A stretch of DNA of 64,000 nucleotides from Parapristionchus giblindavisi (lineage: Eukaryota; Nematoda; Chromadorea; Rhabditida; Diplogasteridae), in contig CALSFV010000040.1 of assembly GCA_943737045.1 (NCBI GenBank), forward strand, positions 838,896 to 902,895, in the 5' to 3' direction. How positions within the stretch are numbered: the first letter of the stretch is position 1; each line of letters opens with the position of its first letter. Positions 17,938-28,122 of the stretch are shown here, piece by piece. The position numbers and the translations under genes are program-made. A model generated the notes under the pieces. It made no database searches, was not told where the DNA came from, and was given only the letters and a program-made list of their open reading frames with translations.

Positions 17938-18520
17938 GCATCGTGACTGTGTTCCAGTAGTTTATTGGAACGATAAACGATAATTTGTGAATTGTTTTTG
18001 AGGCTGGCTTCACACACAGAAAATAGATAAATAGGAACACTAACACATTCTATATGTGTAGACCTTCTCTATTCATTGCAAGAATTTAACCTAATATCAG
18101 AATCAAAATTCGCAAAATATATAATTGTATTTATTGAGAGTATTGATTAATAATGCACTATTACATGCAATACATTTTCTGAAATATTCATTTTATTTAT
18201 GAGAGCCAGGAGTAGTTTTTTTTTACGTAGAAAAATAAATTAATAAAAAAATTGTTCCGCATTCGTGCATTAGGTCATGCAAGTCGTGCAGTCTCACCTT
18301 TATTTTTTTCATTTGGCAATCTTTATTTTTATGACTTAATGCACGAATATAACAAAATGTAAAAGTTATCTCCCTCAACTCAGATATTATAAAAACTTCT
18401 ACGCATAGCGTCATGTCATTCAATAATTACATATAATTAACGCATATTGAAAGGACTTGGCAAAGGTTAAGAACATAGCCTAGACTACAATGTGTTAAAA
18501 AATTAATTACCGCTAAATTT
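17938..18520. other. BTB gene 3' flank
   Basis: AT-rich sequence after the TAG stop with AATAAAT words but no obvious gene. A poly-C run follows at 18534-18550. Confidence 0.4.
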
Positions 18521-18647
18521 TCGACTAAAGTCACCCCCCCCCCCCCCCCCTAAAGTCATAATTTGAAAAACTCTCTGATCTGGCAACACTCTCTCGCAAA
18601 CAAAGAAAGCGAGAGATCTTTGCCAGATCAGTGATCAACTTTAGTCG
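18521..18647. mobile_element. family A-like element with different ends
   Basis: The interior is family A (CTCTCTGATCTGGCAACACT and its complement). The ends are CGACTAAAGT and ACTTTAGTCG instead of TTAAAGGCAC. A 17-base C run interrupts the left arm. Confidence 0.65.
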
Positions 18648-18938
18648 TGTGAACTTTATCGACTATATCATGCTGGTGTTTGCTACGATATCCTTATGTG
18701 AAACACAATTTCTATTTCCATGAATGAGTAGCAACACCATATTTTGATTCTTGAACGAGTAATCCAACTCAATTATAGGCTGCACTAAAATGTTTTAACT
18801 AAAAGGTAGCTAATTGGCCTTTGCCACTGGCAAACAATTGCTCTGGCTCAGGTAAGTTGCGACCGAGATAATGTGATGCAGCATCGAGTGCTAATCGATT
18901 AGTTATTGAATCCATCTGTGACGTCATTATTCAGCAGT

Positions 18939-19072
18939 GGCCGTATGCATGAACAACGGGAAAACTGTTTTCCGGGAAAATGTGACGTCATTAGCGTAGG
19001 TGGAGGATTTTTGGACAACGCTTCCGCCTAGGCTAATGACGCCATATTTTCTCGTTGTTCATGAATACGGCC
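18939..19072. mobile_element. family P element (copy 2)
   Basis: GGCCGTATGCATGAACAACG pairs with CGTTGTTCATGAATACGGCC. The inner TGACGTCATTAGCGTAGG pairs with CCTAGGCTAATGACGCCA. Same family as 184-331. Confidence 0.8.
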
Positions 19073-19554
19073 ACAGAAGCAGATTCAATCTGCCAAATGT
19101 ATACATATTACATTGTTTTCAACGTTATGCAAAACGTCATCTTCATTTTCAAGAAAATCCTTCAAAAAGAATATCTAAAAGAATGATGATCAGTTTTGGT
19201 TAACCATTTCATTTTCATGGTCAACCATTTTACCCTGCACCATCCCAATCCCCCGGTACTTCTTTGGTCCCATTGTTTCTCCTATCACAGTATGTATCAC
19301 GTGTTTTCGCAATCTTTGATCTGTTGCATTTTCAAGTAGCTATCAGAATATCTTTAATTATTTTTATAGCATATTTATAGACATATAGTACAGTAAATGT
19401 TATAGTCATTTATTCATAAACGTTTACTATATCATTTACTGTACTACATATCTATAGATCGATCGTCAGCAATGTTTTTTCACCTGCGATTTTTCACAAT
19501 ATGTTAGACACTCAACCGCCCTAGAAAAAGATACATTGTACTGTCGTAGCGTCG

Positions 19555-19650
<96 letters not shown>

Positions 19651-20116
19651 CTACGTGCCGAGCACGCAACGAAACATATTAAATAAAATGTGATGTGATT
19701 ATACGACTAATAAGGGTGGTTTTGGGGGAGCAGTCTTGAAATTGTAAATATTTCTTTATCGAGCATAAGTTTTTCAGCATCATCATCTGCTCAGTTAAAT
19801 TAGCCCAAACTAAATATCTCTCGGGATCCTACCACGAAAAGCGGTAAAATAAAATAATGAAATCGAATGTATTCCCCTCACCCTGCTTCTGACAACACTT
19901 TAGTGTGTGTTTATTTTAATGACCACTGTGACATTTTAGGATAGCCAAGCCATCATGTCAAAAAAGACATAAGGCTTCTTGGCATTTTCGAAAGCCCATT
20001 TTTGGATTCCGAATAATATCCGTGTCTATGAAACATTTGTCTCATGACGATCGCAGGGGCTTCATTGACCTTATGTTGATTGCAAGAAGGATAGTTTGCA
20101 GATTCTCCTTTCTCAT
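19073..20116. other. no gene seen; contains a TA microsatellite
   Basis: AT-rich. GTTAACCATTTCATTTTCA and GGTCAACCATTTT recur near 19200. A (TA)n tract lies at 19559-19647. No coding sequence recognised. Confidence 0.5.
19559..19647. repeat. (TA)n microsatellite
   Basis: An unbroken alternating TA tract of nearly 90 bases, closed at each end by GATAAAT/ATTTATC so that the whole can fold as a hairpin. Confidence 0.97.
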
Positions 20117-20402
20117 TTAAAGATGGAGACCCACGAGTTTTTTCGTAATTAGACTGTTCGCATAGTATGATAGAGATTCATCACACGAATCGAAAGACAT
20201 ATCTGATATTGATTCCCGATTTGGTTAAAGCTCACTATGCGCATTGAAAGTACAACTTTCAAGGCATGTAGAGAGTGCCCATTCGATTTGCATACTTGCT
20301 CTCTCATTTTCTCATTATCCCTTATGCCAATTACCATATAATATAAACAATAGCCAACATGCTGGCGGGAGTCAGTCATGCCAACTCATGGGTTTCTCTT
20401 TA
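20117..20402 (+). mobile_element. family D element (copy 1)
   Basis: Bounded by TTAA. Ends AAGATGGAGACCCACGAGTT and AACTCATGGGTTTCTCTTTAA are imperfect inverted repeats. The 240-base interior is not palindromic and matches 25821-26115 and, reversed, 44172-44466. Open frames in the interior are not conserved between copies. Confidence 0.85.
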
Positions 20403-21011
20403 AGGACCATTTTACTGTAACCTACCGATACACCTCCCCACAATCAGTTTATACAAATCGTCATTTTTGTTGTTATTTTTTGCTGTTTCAATACTTGGAA
20501 AGTGCAAAATGTGGAAAATGTTGTTGCAATAGTGCAAGTCGAAGGTGCTCGAAAGGGAGTTCATAGGGAGCAACCCAGCCATCGGGAACCCCTGCACCGT
20601 GATATTCTCATTGTTTACAGTGTTGTGGTGTGTGTTCTTCTGGCTCATAATGACATGGAAAAAGTAGTTGACTTCTATCGTACCATTCGCGGAATGCTAT
20701 CACGGACCATGTAATCTCATTAACATAATCTACCTTGATTCATCACTATTTCATGGAATGCACAAACCCAGACGAACAAACAAACAAACAGATCAGACGA
20801 ACACATTTACACATCGCACATCATAGATTAACAGATGTTCGGCGCTCCAAAAGTGTTCCAAAGATTACGATATGTAGGCAGACCTCATGGTTACCCTAAT
20901 TCGACCGGAAGACCACTTTGTATCATCAGGAAGTCAGAAAAAACAACCATACTAAACGACTAAACATTAAATTATTTTATAAATTAAATTTTATATAGTT
21001 TCAAAAGTTTT
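20403..21011 (+). other. possible short gene, unproven (70-codon frame at 20502)
   Basis: A 70-codon frame at 20502-20714 has one hydrophobic stretch (DILIVYSVVVCVLLAH) followed by a helical, charged tail (NDMEKVVDFYRTIRGMLS). Codon use is mixed and no acceptor is convincing. Nothing else in this stretch looks coding. Confidence 0.2.
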
Positions 21012-21132
21012 TTTAGGGACACAGCGTCGCTCAGTGTGAATCTATCCGCTCTGGCAATGCTCTCTCGTTTTCGTTGTCTGCGAGAGAGTATTGCCAATGC
21101 GGAGAATGCAAAAAGCTTGGGTGTGCCGTTAA
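21012..21132. mobile_element. family A element
   Basis: CTATCCGCTCTGGCAATGCT pairs with AGTATTGCCAATGCGGAGAA. Bounded by TTA and TTAA. Confidence 0.75.
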
Positions 21133-21204
21133 TAAAGAGGGTATTTCAGAAGTCGGGAGCTGTTGAATCCCCGCGATGAATTATCGCTGAAACGGACAAG
21201 TATG

Positions 21205-21392
21205 TACTGTGGTATTTTCAAACTAGTAGTTTACTTATATTTCCCGCTAGCCGTAAGTTTACTAGAAATGGTATATAATACGGTAATGCCGTCAAATGTT
21301 CCTTCACTAGTAGTAAACTAACAGTAAACTGCTAGTCTGTGACGTAACGTAAGTAACCTACTAGTAGTAGTTTACTAGTAGTACTAGTATGT
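21205..21392. mobile_element. family G element, CTAGTAGT subtype
   Basis: Starts TACTGTGGTATTTTCAAACT. The interior is built of CTAGTAGTTTACT words instead of CTTTAAGT words, around the shared GTCAAATGTTCCTTCACT segment. Right end degenerate. Confidence 0.7.
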
Positions 21393-22753
21393 ATATTTTA
21401 ACGCTTGTACTGTGACGGAACTCATGATCCTTTCTATATTCTCTTCAATCTGGCACGGCGTCAGACGTTTCACTACCTGCTAATGTCATAATCAGGGCTT
21501 TGACAGTGTCATAATCCCCCCTGATTTGATCAAAATCGTACTTTTAATTATCCACGCAACTTACCACTAATCACGTGCATAACTCAATACTTTGTCAAAT
21601 TTTGTCACGTTAGTTTAGAGCGTACAATAAAGGTGAAAGAGAGATTACGGATGCGTCCATGGGGATTCGAACTTGCGATCACTCTGAATGGACAGCCACT
21701 AGTCTTACCAATAGTCTATGAGTTCTCTGTTATGATTGAACTAACGTGTTGTGCCCTAACATGGTCATGTTTTCACGTAATGATTTTATGATTTATTTTG
21801 ATGAGATCGCAGTGATTTTCGCCGGAATCAGCACCGAAAGTTCAACAATAAACCGACAAATAACAGCTGAATTCGAACTGTTCTATCATCATTGTGCAGT
21901 TGTGTAGTTTTTTTTCATATGATTTACTACGTTATAAGAGGATTGGTTCATTTGCACTCTGTAAAAAATCTATTATAGGAATTTCTGAGGTATTTGCGCT
22001 CTGTTTCGATAAGAACAGAAAAGCAAGGAAAAGAAGAGTCGCTTGATTTGTCTCGAATCGATTTCGTTTCGTTTCGTGACTTTTGAACGTTACATGACCA
22101 ACCCGCAACATGCGCGAATTTTTATGAGTGCATATCCTAGAAACATTCCAATAAATTGTTTCATTGGTTCACGATCTGCAACTTTGTTCTGTGGTCGTGA
22201 GTCATGAATCGTGACTTTTTCCATGTATGCGAACACGTACGCAATTAGTTCATGAGATTGCGATACATGAGATATCCTTCTATAAATGTTTCTCACAGAC
22301 TTGCTACGTGCAAGACACACAGTTCAAAATATGAAAACCTTTTCTGTCTTTTTTTCTCGTTTCCACGGTTTAGAGTTTGCCGTATAATGGCGTTTGTCAA
22401 AGAGTTTGTTGATCTATCAGCAGACGCTTCTACTAATGACGACTCCACTCATGGCTTATATAATTGTAAGCAATTAAAAATAATCGCGTCTCAGTGATGT
22501 CGTTTGCTGTTATTACGATGTATAAAGCACAAGACCACGATGTAACGAGATAGAGATATGTAGAGACATATGGAGTTAGAGAGATCAGAAAATTCATGTG
22601 TAGGGTTCGTTATTATCATTGAACGGCACTTTGCGAAACATTCGTAAACTACATCGTTGTATTGATCTCAGAATATACCAAAAATCGCAGCATTTCGAAG
22701 CAGATCTTCGATTTACATGTATATTGCGAATGAGGCAAATCTCCAGAAAGCAT
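21393..22753. other. no firm gene; tRNA-like piece and a weak exon candidate
   Basis: Minus strand 21654-21724 resembles a tRNA (B-box AGTTCGAATCC, D-like ATTGGTAAGACTAGTGG), but its arms do not pair. At 22387-22470 ATGGCGTTTGTCAAAGAGTT opens a 27-codon frame ending at a possible donor (ATTGTAAGC); no partner exon was found. A TTTCGTTTCGTTTCG tract lies near 22070. Confidence 0.3.
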
Positions 22754-22842
22754 GCGTTATGCACTGTTACATTTGCCTGCGACGGCGCGACGGAGGGGGT
22801 TACGGCGTAGGCATGTAAGGCAAATGTAACGATGCATTACGC
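22754..22842. mobile_element. family E inverted-repeat element (copy 1)
   Basis: GCGTTATGCACTGTTACATT pairs with AATGTAACGATGCATTACGC. A centre rich in GCGACGG carries GGGGGTTACGGCGTAGGCA. The second copy is at 42174-42297. Confidence 0.8.
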
Positions 22843-23477
22843 AAAGCCACAAATCGCCAATAATCACGTGCGATCTAGACAATACACTTAAGCGCACGAT
22901 TAGCTGACGAAACGATGCGCATCTAGACGTAAGCAGCCATTCCCTGTATCCATACCTGGAAAACCGTAAACCCGCAAAAAATAGAAGCAATATCGTTTCT
23001 TGTAATCAAGAAGCGTACTGAATTTCATAGATATTTGTTTTTCAGTGTTTTTTCAGTTTATATTTCCGACAACAACACAGCTTATAACAGTGTTGTACAT
23101 TTGCAGAAATTATTTTAATTAGCCATCCAACTTTCTACAATTGGTTTGGTTCAGATTTGTCAGCTTCCCTTGTCAATCGGAGTAAGAGACATTATCGAAA
23201 TGCGATTTTGTAAAATAAAATGATCGTTAAATTACCAAAATACGAAGTAGTATCGCTAATAAGATAACGATGGATGGCATTTAAACCGGGACTACGTCGA
23301 AGCACTGAACACAGATTTTCCCGTTAAACATATTGCAAACAAACACAGCACAGTCCGATCGAGTTATGTACATGCGTCGCGCATTTGCGTGGATCATTTA
23401 TTTCCGCTTATACCCAGCTTTGAATGAGAAATTCGGATTTAAATAGGTTGTTGAGTGCAAAAGTTGGCGAGCAAGGG
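22843..23477. other. no gene seen
   Basis: AT-rich unique-looking sequence without coding character or recognisable repeats. Confidence 0.4.
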
Positions 23478-23710
23478 GCACTCATAAGGGAAGGGTACTT
23501 GGTCGTGTGTCTGAAAATCTAACAAAATGTATATGGTTGGAAAGAGGACAAAATTCTAAGACTTTTTGGTCTTTTCGTTTTGCCGCCTCGGACTTCCTAA
23601 GGACCGAAAATCGATTTTGAAAAAGAGCAATTCCATGGGTGAAATTTCAAGGGTCCAATGGCAGAGATATCTATTAGATACCTCATCTCGCCCTTGCATT
23701 CCTTTCCCAA

Positions 23711-23795
23711 GCAACACGTGGCGCAGTAGGTAGGAGTCTCGTCTATAAAACTTTTGTATGTTCGGTTTCAATGGTTCGATTCCTTTCACTGCAAC
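23711..23795 (+). pseudogene. tRNA-like sequence in left foldback arm
   Basis: A-box-like TGGCGCAGTAGG and B-box GGTTCGATTCC lie about 45 bases apart, followed by a T tract (CTTTTTTTT) that could end Pol III transcription. The acceptor ends do not pair properly. A mirror copy occupies the right arm at 24166-24250 on the minus strand. Either a decayed tRNA or the head of a tRNA-derived SINE. Confidence 0.55.
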
Positions 23796-23863
23796 TTTTT
23801 TTTGCTCATTTTATTTTTGATCAAATTATATTTTTGTTTGATCGATCGTTTGTGTAGACTACT

Positions 23864-24091
23864 ATGTATCTACAACCGCTTCCCATCGGATGTGGAGAAC
23901 CGTATATCGCTTACAGTTTCTTCAAGGGAGGCTTCATTGACACCCGCCCTCCTCCCTGGGATTCACCCATGATCGTCATGTTCGGTCAAGGAATATCTAC
24001 GACTTGCCCCTGTGGCGAGCCAGGCTGTACCATCGCTGCAGAGTTAGCTTCTTCTTTTCATGTTTCTGGCCCAATATGCACCGCTGTTTAG
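23864..24091 (+). CDS. 75-codon coding-like frame in the foldback core
   Basis: Starts MYLQPLPIGCGEPYIAYSFF, contains FKGGFIDTRPPPWDSP and CPCGEPGC, ends SGPICTAV at a TAG. Its codon use and local GC resemble real exons and contrast with the AT-rich arms. Four of its five Cys lie in the last third. I do not recognise a family. It may be a gene fragment picked up by the element, the element's own small gene, or a chance frame. An AG (TGTGTAG) lies just before it, so it could be an exon. Confidence 0.4.
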   Translation: MYLQPLPIGCGEPYIAYSFFKGGFIDTRPPPWDSPMIVMFGQGISTTCPCGEPGCTIAAELASSFHVSGPICTAV

Positions 24092-24165
24092 TAATGGCTC
24101 GTTCATTTGTTGTTAAATTGTTAATAAAAAAGAGTTTGATCAAAAATAAAAATGAGCAAAAAAAG

Positions 24166-24250
24166 TTGCAGTAAAAGGAATCGAACCATTGAAACCGAAC
24201 ACACAAAAGTTTTATAGACGAGCCTCTTACCTACTGCGCCACGCGATGCT
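24166..24250 (-). pseudogene. tRNA-like sequence in right foldback arm
   Basis: On the minus strand: GTGGCGCAGTAGGTAAGAGG, then TATAAAACTTTTGTG, then GGTTCGATTCCTTTTACTGC. Same as the left-arm copy with scattered changes; the A and B boxes are preserved in both. Confidence 0.55.
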
Positions 24251-24548
24251 TGGGGAATGAATGCAAGGGCTAGATGAGGTATCTAAGAGATATCTCTGCC
24301 ATTGGACCCTTGAAATTTCACCCATGGAATTGCTCTTTTTCAAAATCGATTTTCGGTCCTTAGGAAGTCCGAGGCGGCAAAACGAAAAGACCAAAAAGTC
24401 TTAGAATTTTGTCCTCTTTCCAACCATGCACTTTTTGTTAGGTTTTATCGCACACGACTAAGTACCCCTCCCTTATTAGAATTTTGTCCTCTTTCCAACT
24501 ATGCACATTTTGTTAGATTTTCAGACACACGACCAAGTACCCTTCCCT

Positions 24549-24612
24549 CATCAGATTTGAACCGGGGACCTCTCGATCTGCAGTCGGACGATCTGCCACT
24601 GGGCTATAGATG
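24549..24612 (-). pseudogene. truncated tRNA-Cys-like sequence at the foldback end
   Basis: On the minus strand the D arm (CCCAGTGGCAGA), the anticodon arm CGACTGCAGATCGAG and GGTCCCCGGTTCAAATC match the tRNA-Cys at 24909. The match stops within the T arm, where the foldback's end sequence begins. The acceptor 3' side is missing. Confidence 0.7.
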
Positions 24613-24908
24613 TACTTATGTTAATAATGAGTTGATGAACCCGGTGGAGCCTAGCTGATGACGAATGGGACACCCTAACGCCTGATCAGCGCAACTATGC
24701 GACCACTGATAAATTATGTTATGTTGTGATGAACCCGAAATTATATAATATTATAAGTTAGTTAGTAATGTGTCTTATTGCATGTACAATTTTATAATGG
24801 TACAGCATGAAAGATGTTCTTTATGAAAAAAGTCCCCAAGATGAACGTTTTGACATGATATTCGATCTAAACATCTCTTCACTGTCGCTATTTTCTGCTA
24901 AAACATCG

Positions 24909-24980
24909 GGGGGTAGAGCTCAGTGGCAGAGCATTCGACTGCAGATCGAGAGGTCCCCGGTTCAAATCCGGGTGCGCCCT
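24909..24980 (+). tRNA. tRNA-Cys (GCA)
   Basis: 72 bases fold as a cloverleaf: acceptor GGGGGTA/TGCGCCC with one G-G mismatch at pair 4, D arm GCTCAGTGGCAGAGC, anticodon arm TTCGA-CTGCAGA-TCGAG with anticodon GCA, and T arm CCCGG-TTCAAAT-CCGGG. A T tract follows 5 bases later. Very close to nematode tRNA-Cys. The acceptor mismatch leaves some doubt whether it is fully functional. Confidence 0.88.
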
Positions 24981-25244
24981 ACTTGTTTTTACAATTTTCA
25001 TGAATTGTTTTTCGCATTTATTTTCGGTATTTATGAATATTTTTCGATTCTCAAATTCTTAAAGGTGGACTCCCGCGAATATTTTCGTGAACAAACTGTG
25101 AAGACAGAATGATAGCAAAAGTTATTCTACATACCGTACACTATTTATTTTAAGCTAATTCAGCTTATTGATCGCTAGAATCATGAATGAATCATGCAAT
25201 CAAACTCAGGCAAAGGCGCGCTTTTTGAAAATAGGGAAGTTCGG

Positions 25245-25318
25245 CAATAGGATTCGAACCCGCGACCATGCGCTTTCTAGTCAGAAGTTTTACCACTACG
25301 CTAAGAGAGCGATGGGTA
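25245..25318 (-). pseudogene. tRNA-like sequence with intact A and B boxes
   Basis: On the minus strand TTAGCGTAGTGG (A box) and GGTTCGAATCC (B box) are near consensus. The anticodon stem and acceptor do not pair, so this is a tRNA pseudogene or SINE head rather than a working tRNA. Confidence 0.5.
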
Positions 25319-25536
25319 GTCTTCCTATCTTCTTGCAAATCACTAGACACTTGCATAAGCGAGATGTAAGAGATTTACATGATCATTCGCGGGTCTCCAC
25401 CTTTAACAGTGAGTGTCTGCGATATCAAGTACTTTTGCATGACCTCCAAAATGCAGCAAAAATTCATTTAAAAAAAAGTTTAAAAAAAGTTTTAAAAAAA
25501 ACTAAAAAGTAATGGGCGTATACAATGCAGCTTATT

Positions 25537-25595
25537 GGTATGTCCGCGGTCCGAATAAGAGATTTGGCCCTATAGACTGAATTGGCCTTGAATAA
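25537..25595 (+). repeat. dispersed repeat M (copy 1)
   Basis: GGTCCGAATAAGAGATTTGG and CTGAATTGGCCTTGAAT match 40448-40510 (plus) and 47064-47126 (minus). The tRNA-like pieces nearby in copies 1 and 2 suggest one SINE-like family. Confidence 0.6.
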
Positions 25596-25703
25596 CGGGT
25601 TGTGAATTTACCTTACACTATAGTTTTGAACATGCACAAAAACTCAACCTACAGACCTTTCTCATTTTTCATCATTTTTTGCTGCTACATCATATCTCAT
25701 TAT

Positions 25704-25824
25704 TTAAAGGGAGCGAAACCTCACTCAATAGTCTCTTCGACGCGCAATGCTCTCTCGTTGTTAGAGAGCAGAGAAATAGTGTGCGCAATGAAGAGACCAT
25801 TGAGTGAGGTTACGCTCCCTTTAA
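25704..25824. mobile_element. family B inverted-repeat element
   Basis: TTAAAGGGAGCGAAACCTCA pairs with TGAGGTTACGCTCCCTTTAA. Interior GGTCTCTTCGACGCGCAATG-like, with CGTTGTTAGAGAGCAGAG at the centre. 121 bases. It shares its right TTAA with the family D element that follows. Confidence 0.88.
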
Positions 25825-26115
25825 AGATGGAGACCCACGAGTTTTTTCGTAATAAGACTGTTCGGATAGCATGATAGAGATTCATCACACGAATCGAACG
25901 ACATATCTGAGATTGATTCCCGATATGTTTAAAGCTCACTATGCGCATTGAAAATACAACTTTCAAGGCATGTAGAGAGTACCCTTCCGATTTGCATACT
26001 TGCTCTCTCATTTTCTCATTATCCCTTACGCCAATTACCATATAATATAAACAATATCCAACATGCTTATCGTGGCGGGAGTCGGTCATGCCAACTCATG
26101 GGTCCCCTTCTTTAA
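25821..26115 (+). mobile_element. family D element (copy 2)
   Basis: TTAAAGATGGAGACCCACGA at the left, GGGTCCCCTTCTTTAA at the right. Nearly identical to copies at 20117 and 44172, so recently active. Confidence 0.88.
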
Positions 26116-26859
26116 TGTCGACATAGTTACTTTTTGGTTACTTCATTTTTGTGTAAATGAACCACTGAAGTATAAATACATACTACTTTTTATTAATACA
26201 CCGTAAACACCGTAAATACTGTCCGAAAATGTCAAAGATGTAAAGCTCAATCAACATGTTTTTTAAAGGCAGTTATCCGATGTTTGTTTTGACTTTTCAA
26301 GTGGCGTGTTTGCGTAAGTAGTTTTTTTTTGATTTTCCAGCCGTTTAGATACATCTATAAACGGGTAATCCTAGAATTGAAAATGTTGAGTGGGAGCGCA
26401 TGCTTGGCTTAAAATAGATAAGAAAGCAAAAATTACATTATAACATAATATAATTTATAATATTATTGGAATAGTTTAAATAAATAAATAAACTATTGTG
26501 CGTATAAAATGTACTTGCATAAGAAAATGACTAACGGTCATGCATCAACGAGACAGTCGATGTAAGGGAAGAAATAATAAATAACATAATGAGAGTTCAA
26601 ATTGTTTACCGTTCCGGGTGTTCAATGTCACTTTTTTGGTTCAGTTTTGTAGTTTGCCTTTTTTATTCACAACACGATTAGTCTAATTCGTAAATGGGCG
26701 TTACCATTAGAGGAAGTAAAGTGCGCACGATCTTTTCGAAACTTCTTAATTGGAAAAGTCATTTTCCCATTGAGAATAATCATCATCAACCTCTTCTATA
26801 ATATTTTGAGACAAGCAAGAATAGTCTACTCTACTAGATCCATGTGATGTTGAGGTATA
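26116..26859. other. no gene seen
   Basis: AT-rich. GTATAAAATGTACTTGCATAAGAAAATG near 26502 recurs near 46945 and 53445 as part of a dispersed repeat. No coding sequence recognised. Confidence 0.4.
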
Positions 26860-26955
26860 CTCCTAGCTGACTTCACTCCGCTCTTGCAGCGCTCTCTCGT
26901 AGACACAGAAAGTGAGAGAGAACTGCCAGAGCGGAGAGTTTCGGAGTGCGCCTTT
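26860..26955. mobile_element. family A element, shortened left arm
   Basis: CACTCCGCTCTTGCAGCGCT pairs with AACTGCCAGAGCGGAGAG. The right end GGAGTGCGCCTTTA matches the family. Confidence 0.65.
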
Positions 26956-26996
26956 ACATAAATGAGCATGCAATGACTCTGTTCTGTTCATGCTTC

Positions 26997-27204
26997 TACA
27001 CTCACAGCGAACTGTCCCAGAAGGGTCGATTCGCTACTTAGAGTTTCTCAAATATGAGACAAATACTCTCTCATATTTGAGGCACATGCTGTAGCTAACC
27101 GTCACATCAAAGCAGTTTCGCCTCTAGTGAGAAAGTAATTGTCTCATATTTGAGAAACTCTAAGTAGCGAATCGACCCTTCTGAGACAATTCGCTGTGAG
27201 TGTA
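26997..27204. mobile_element. family H inverted-repeat element
   Basis: TACACTCACAGCGAACTGTC pairs with the right end GACAATTCGCTGTGAGTGTA. Arms continue through AAGGGTCGATTCGCTACTTA and TCTCAAATATGAGACAA. 208 bases; TA at both ends suggests a Tc1/mariner-type insertion. Confidence 0.88.
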
Positions 27205-27328
27205 GCTGACATCAAAACACTTTTCAAACCACAACACATATAATATTATTTATAATACACGTTTTACAAAACATATGTCAGGTGCACGGTGATTGTACAC
27301 ATGAACACTGGTATATCAAAGAATGCTA

Positions 27329-27524
27329 TACACAGAGATTAAATTTACCCGAATGCCGCTAGTTGGCGAACGATTTGCCCGTATTCAGACAAATGCTAGC
27401 CTGTATATGGGCAAATCGGTGGTTTTTGGGCTACCATTTGCCCGAATGTGGGCAAAACGTGTACACAAGTATCGTAAGTTGGCAAATCTATTACCCATAT
27501 TTGGGTAAGTTTGCTCTCAGTGTA
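27329..27524. mobile_element. family I element, diverged (copy 1)
   Basis: TACACAGAGATTAAATTTAC and TAAGTTTGCTCTCAGTGTA are imperfect inverted ends. The interior repeats TTTGCCCGAAT-like words in both orientations. Confidence 0.65.
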
Positions 27525-28122
27525 TCCCATTTCCAGTTATGCATAAACTGCCACTGTACCCAAAACCCTCGCCGATATCGCTACCTGAGCGTCGGACATC
27601 CATAAATCTATTAATGTCATTCATTTTAATGCTGTCAATTGTTTGGTAGAATAAAGATTAAGAATACGAATGCTTTATACTCGTCCTGAGTCTTTAAGTT
27701 CTTCACTAAACATGTGATAGCCGGGGGAAAATGAGATCGGGAAACACTATCGAATCGATTCTGGTGGGCGTTAAGGAGGGCGTACATCACTGACTACCTT
27801 CTGATCAGTACTTAACGACTGTCAGGGAGAAGCGAAAAAGCACGTAAAAGTATAGTACACAAAGTAACGACACTATCTCTTTAAAAACAAGATCTGGCTA
27901 GAGGAACGCAAAATGATATGGTTTGAAACAATACACGATCGGCTACTTCACTATGCAATTAATATTAATAATTAAAATATTATGCTTAAAAACAAATAAT
28001 CAATATAAGTTAATTGGCAACGTAAAAGGCACTGATAGCGAACTCGTAATGGCTGAAGTGTACTGTGACAACGGGGAGAGATACGGTAACAAACAAAACA
28101 ACAAATCGATAATCGATATCGA
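27525..28122. other. downstream flank of the minus-strand gene
   Basis: AT-rich with AATAAAG-type words. No second gene seen. Confidence 0.35.

Larger units (their letters stand above)
23478..24552. mobile_element. foldback element with tRNA-like arms and a coding-like core
   Basis: Arms of over 300 bases (about 23478-23845 and 24118-24552) are near-complementary, for example GGTCTTTTCGTTTTGCCGCC and its complement near 24378. The last ~75 bases of the right arm (AGAATTTTGTCCTCTTTCCA onward) occur twice. Each arm carries one tRNA-like sequence near the inner end. The unpaired core of about 270 bases holds a 75-codon open frame. No transposase. Confidence 0.85.

Noticed and set aside
22387..22470. 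Candidate first exon (MAFVKEFVDLSADAS)
   Set aside because: A plausible donor follows, but no downstream exon in phase was found.
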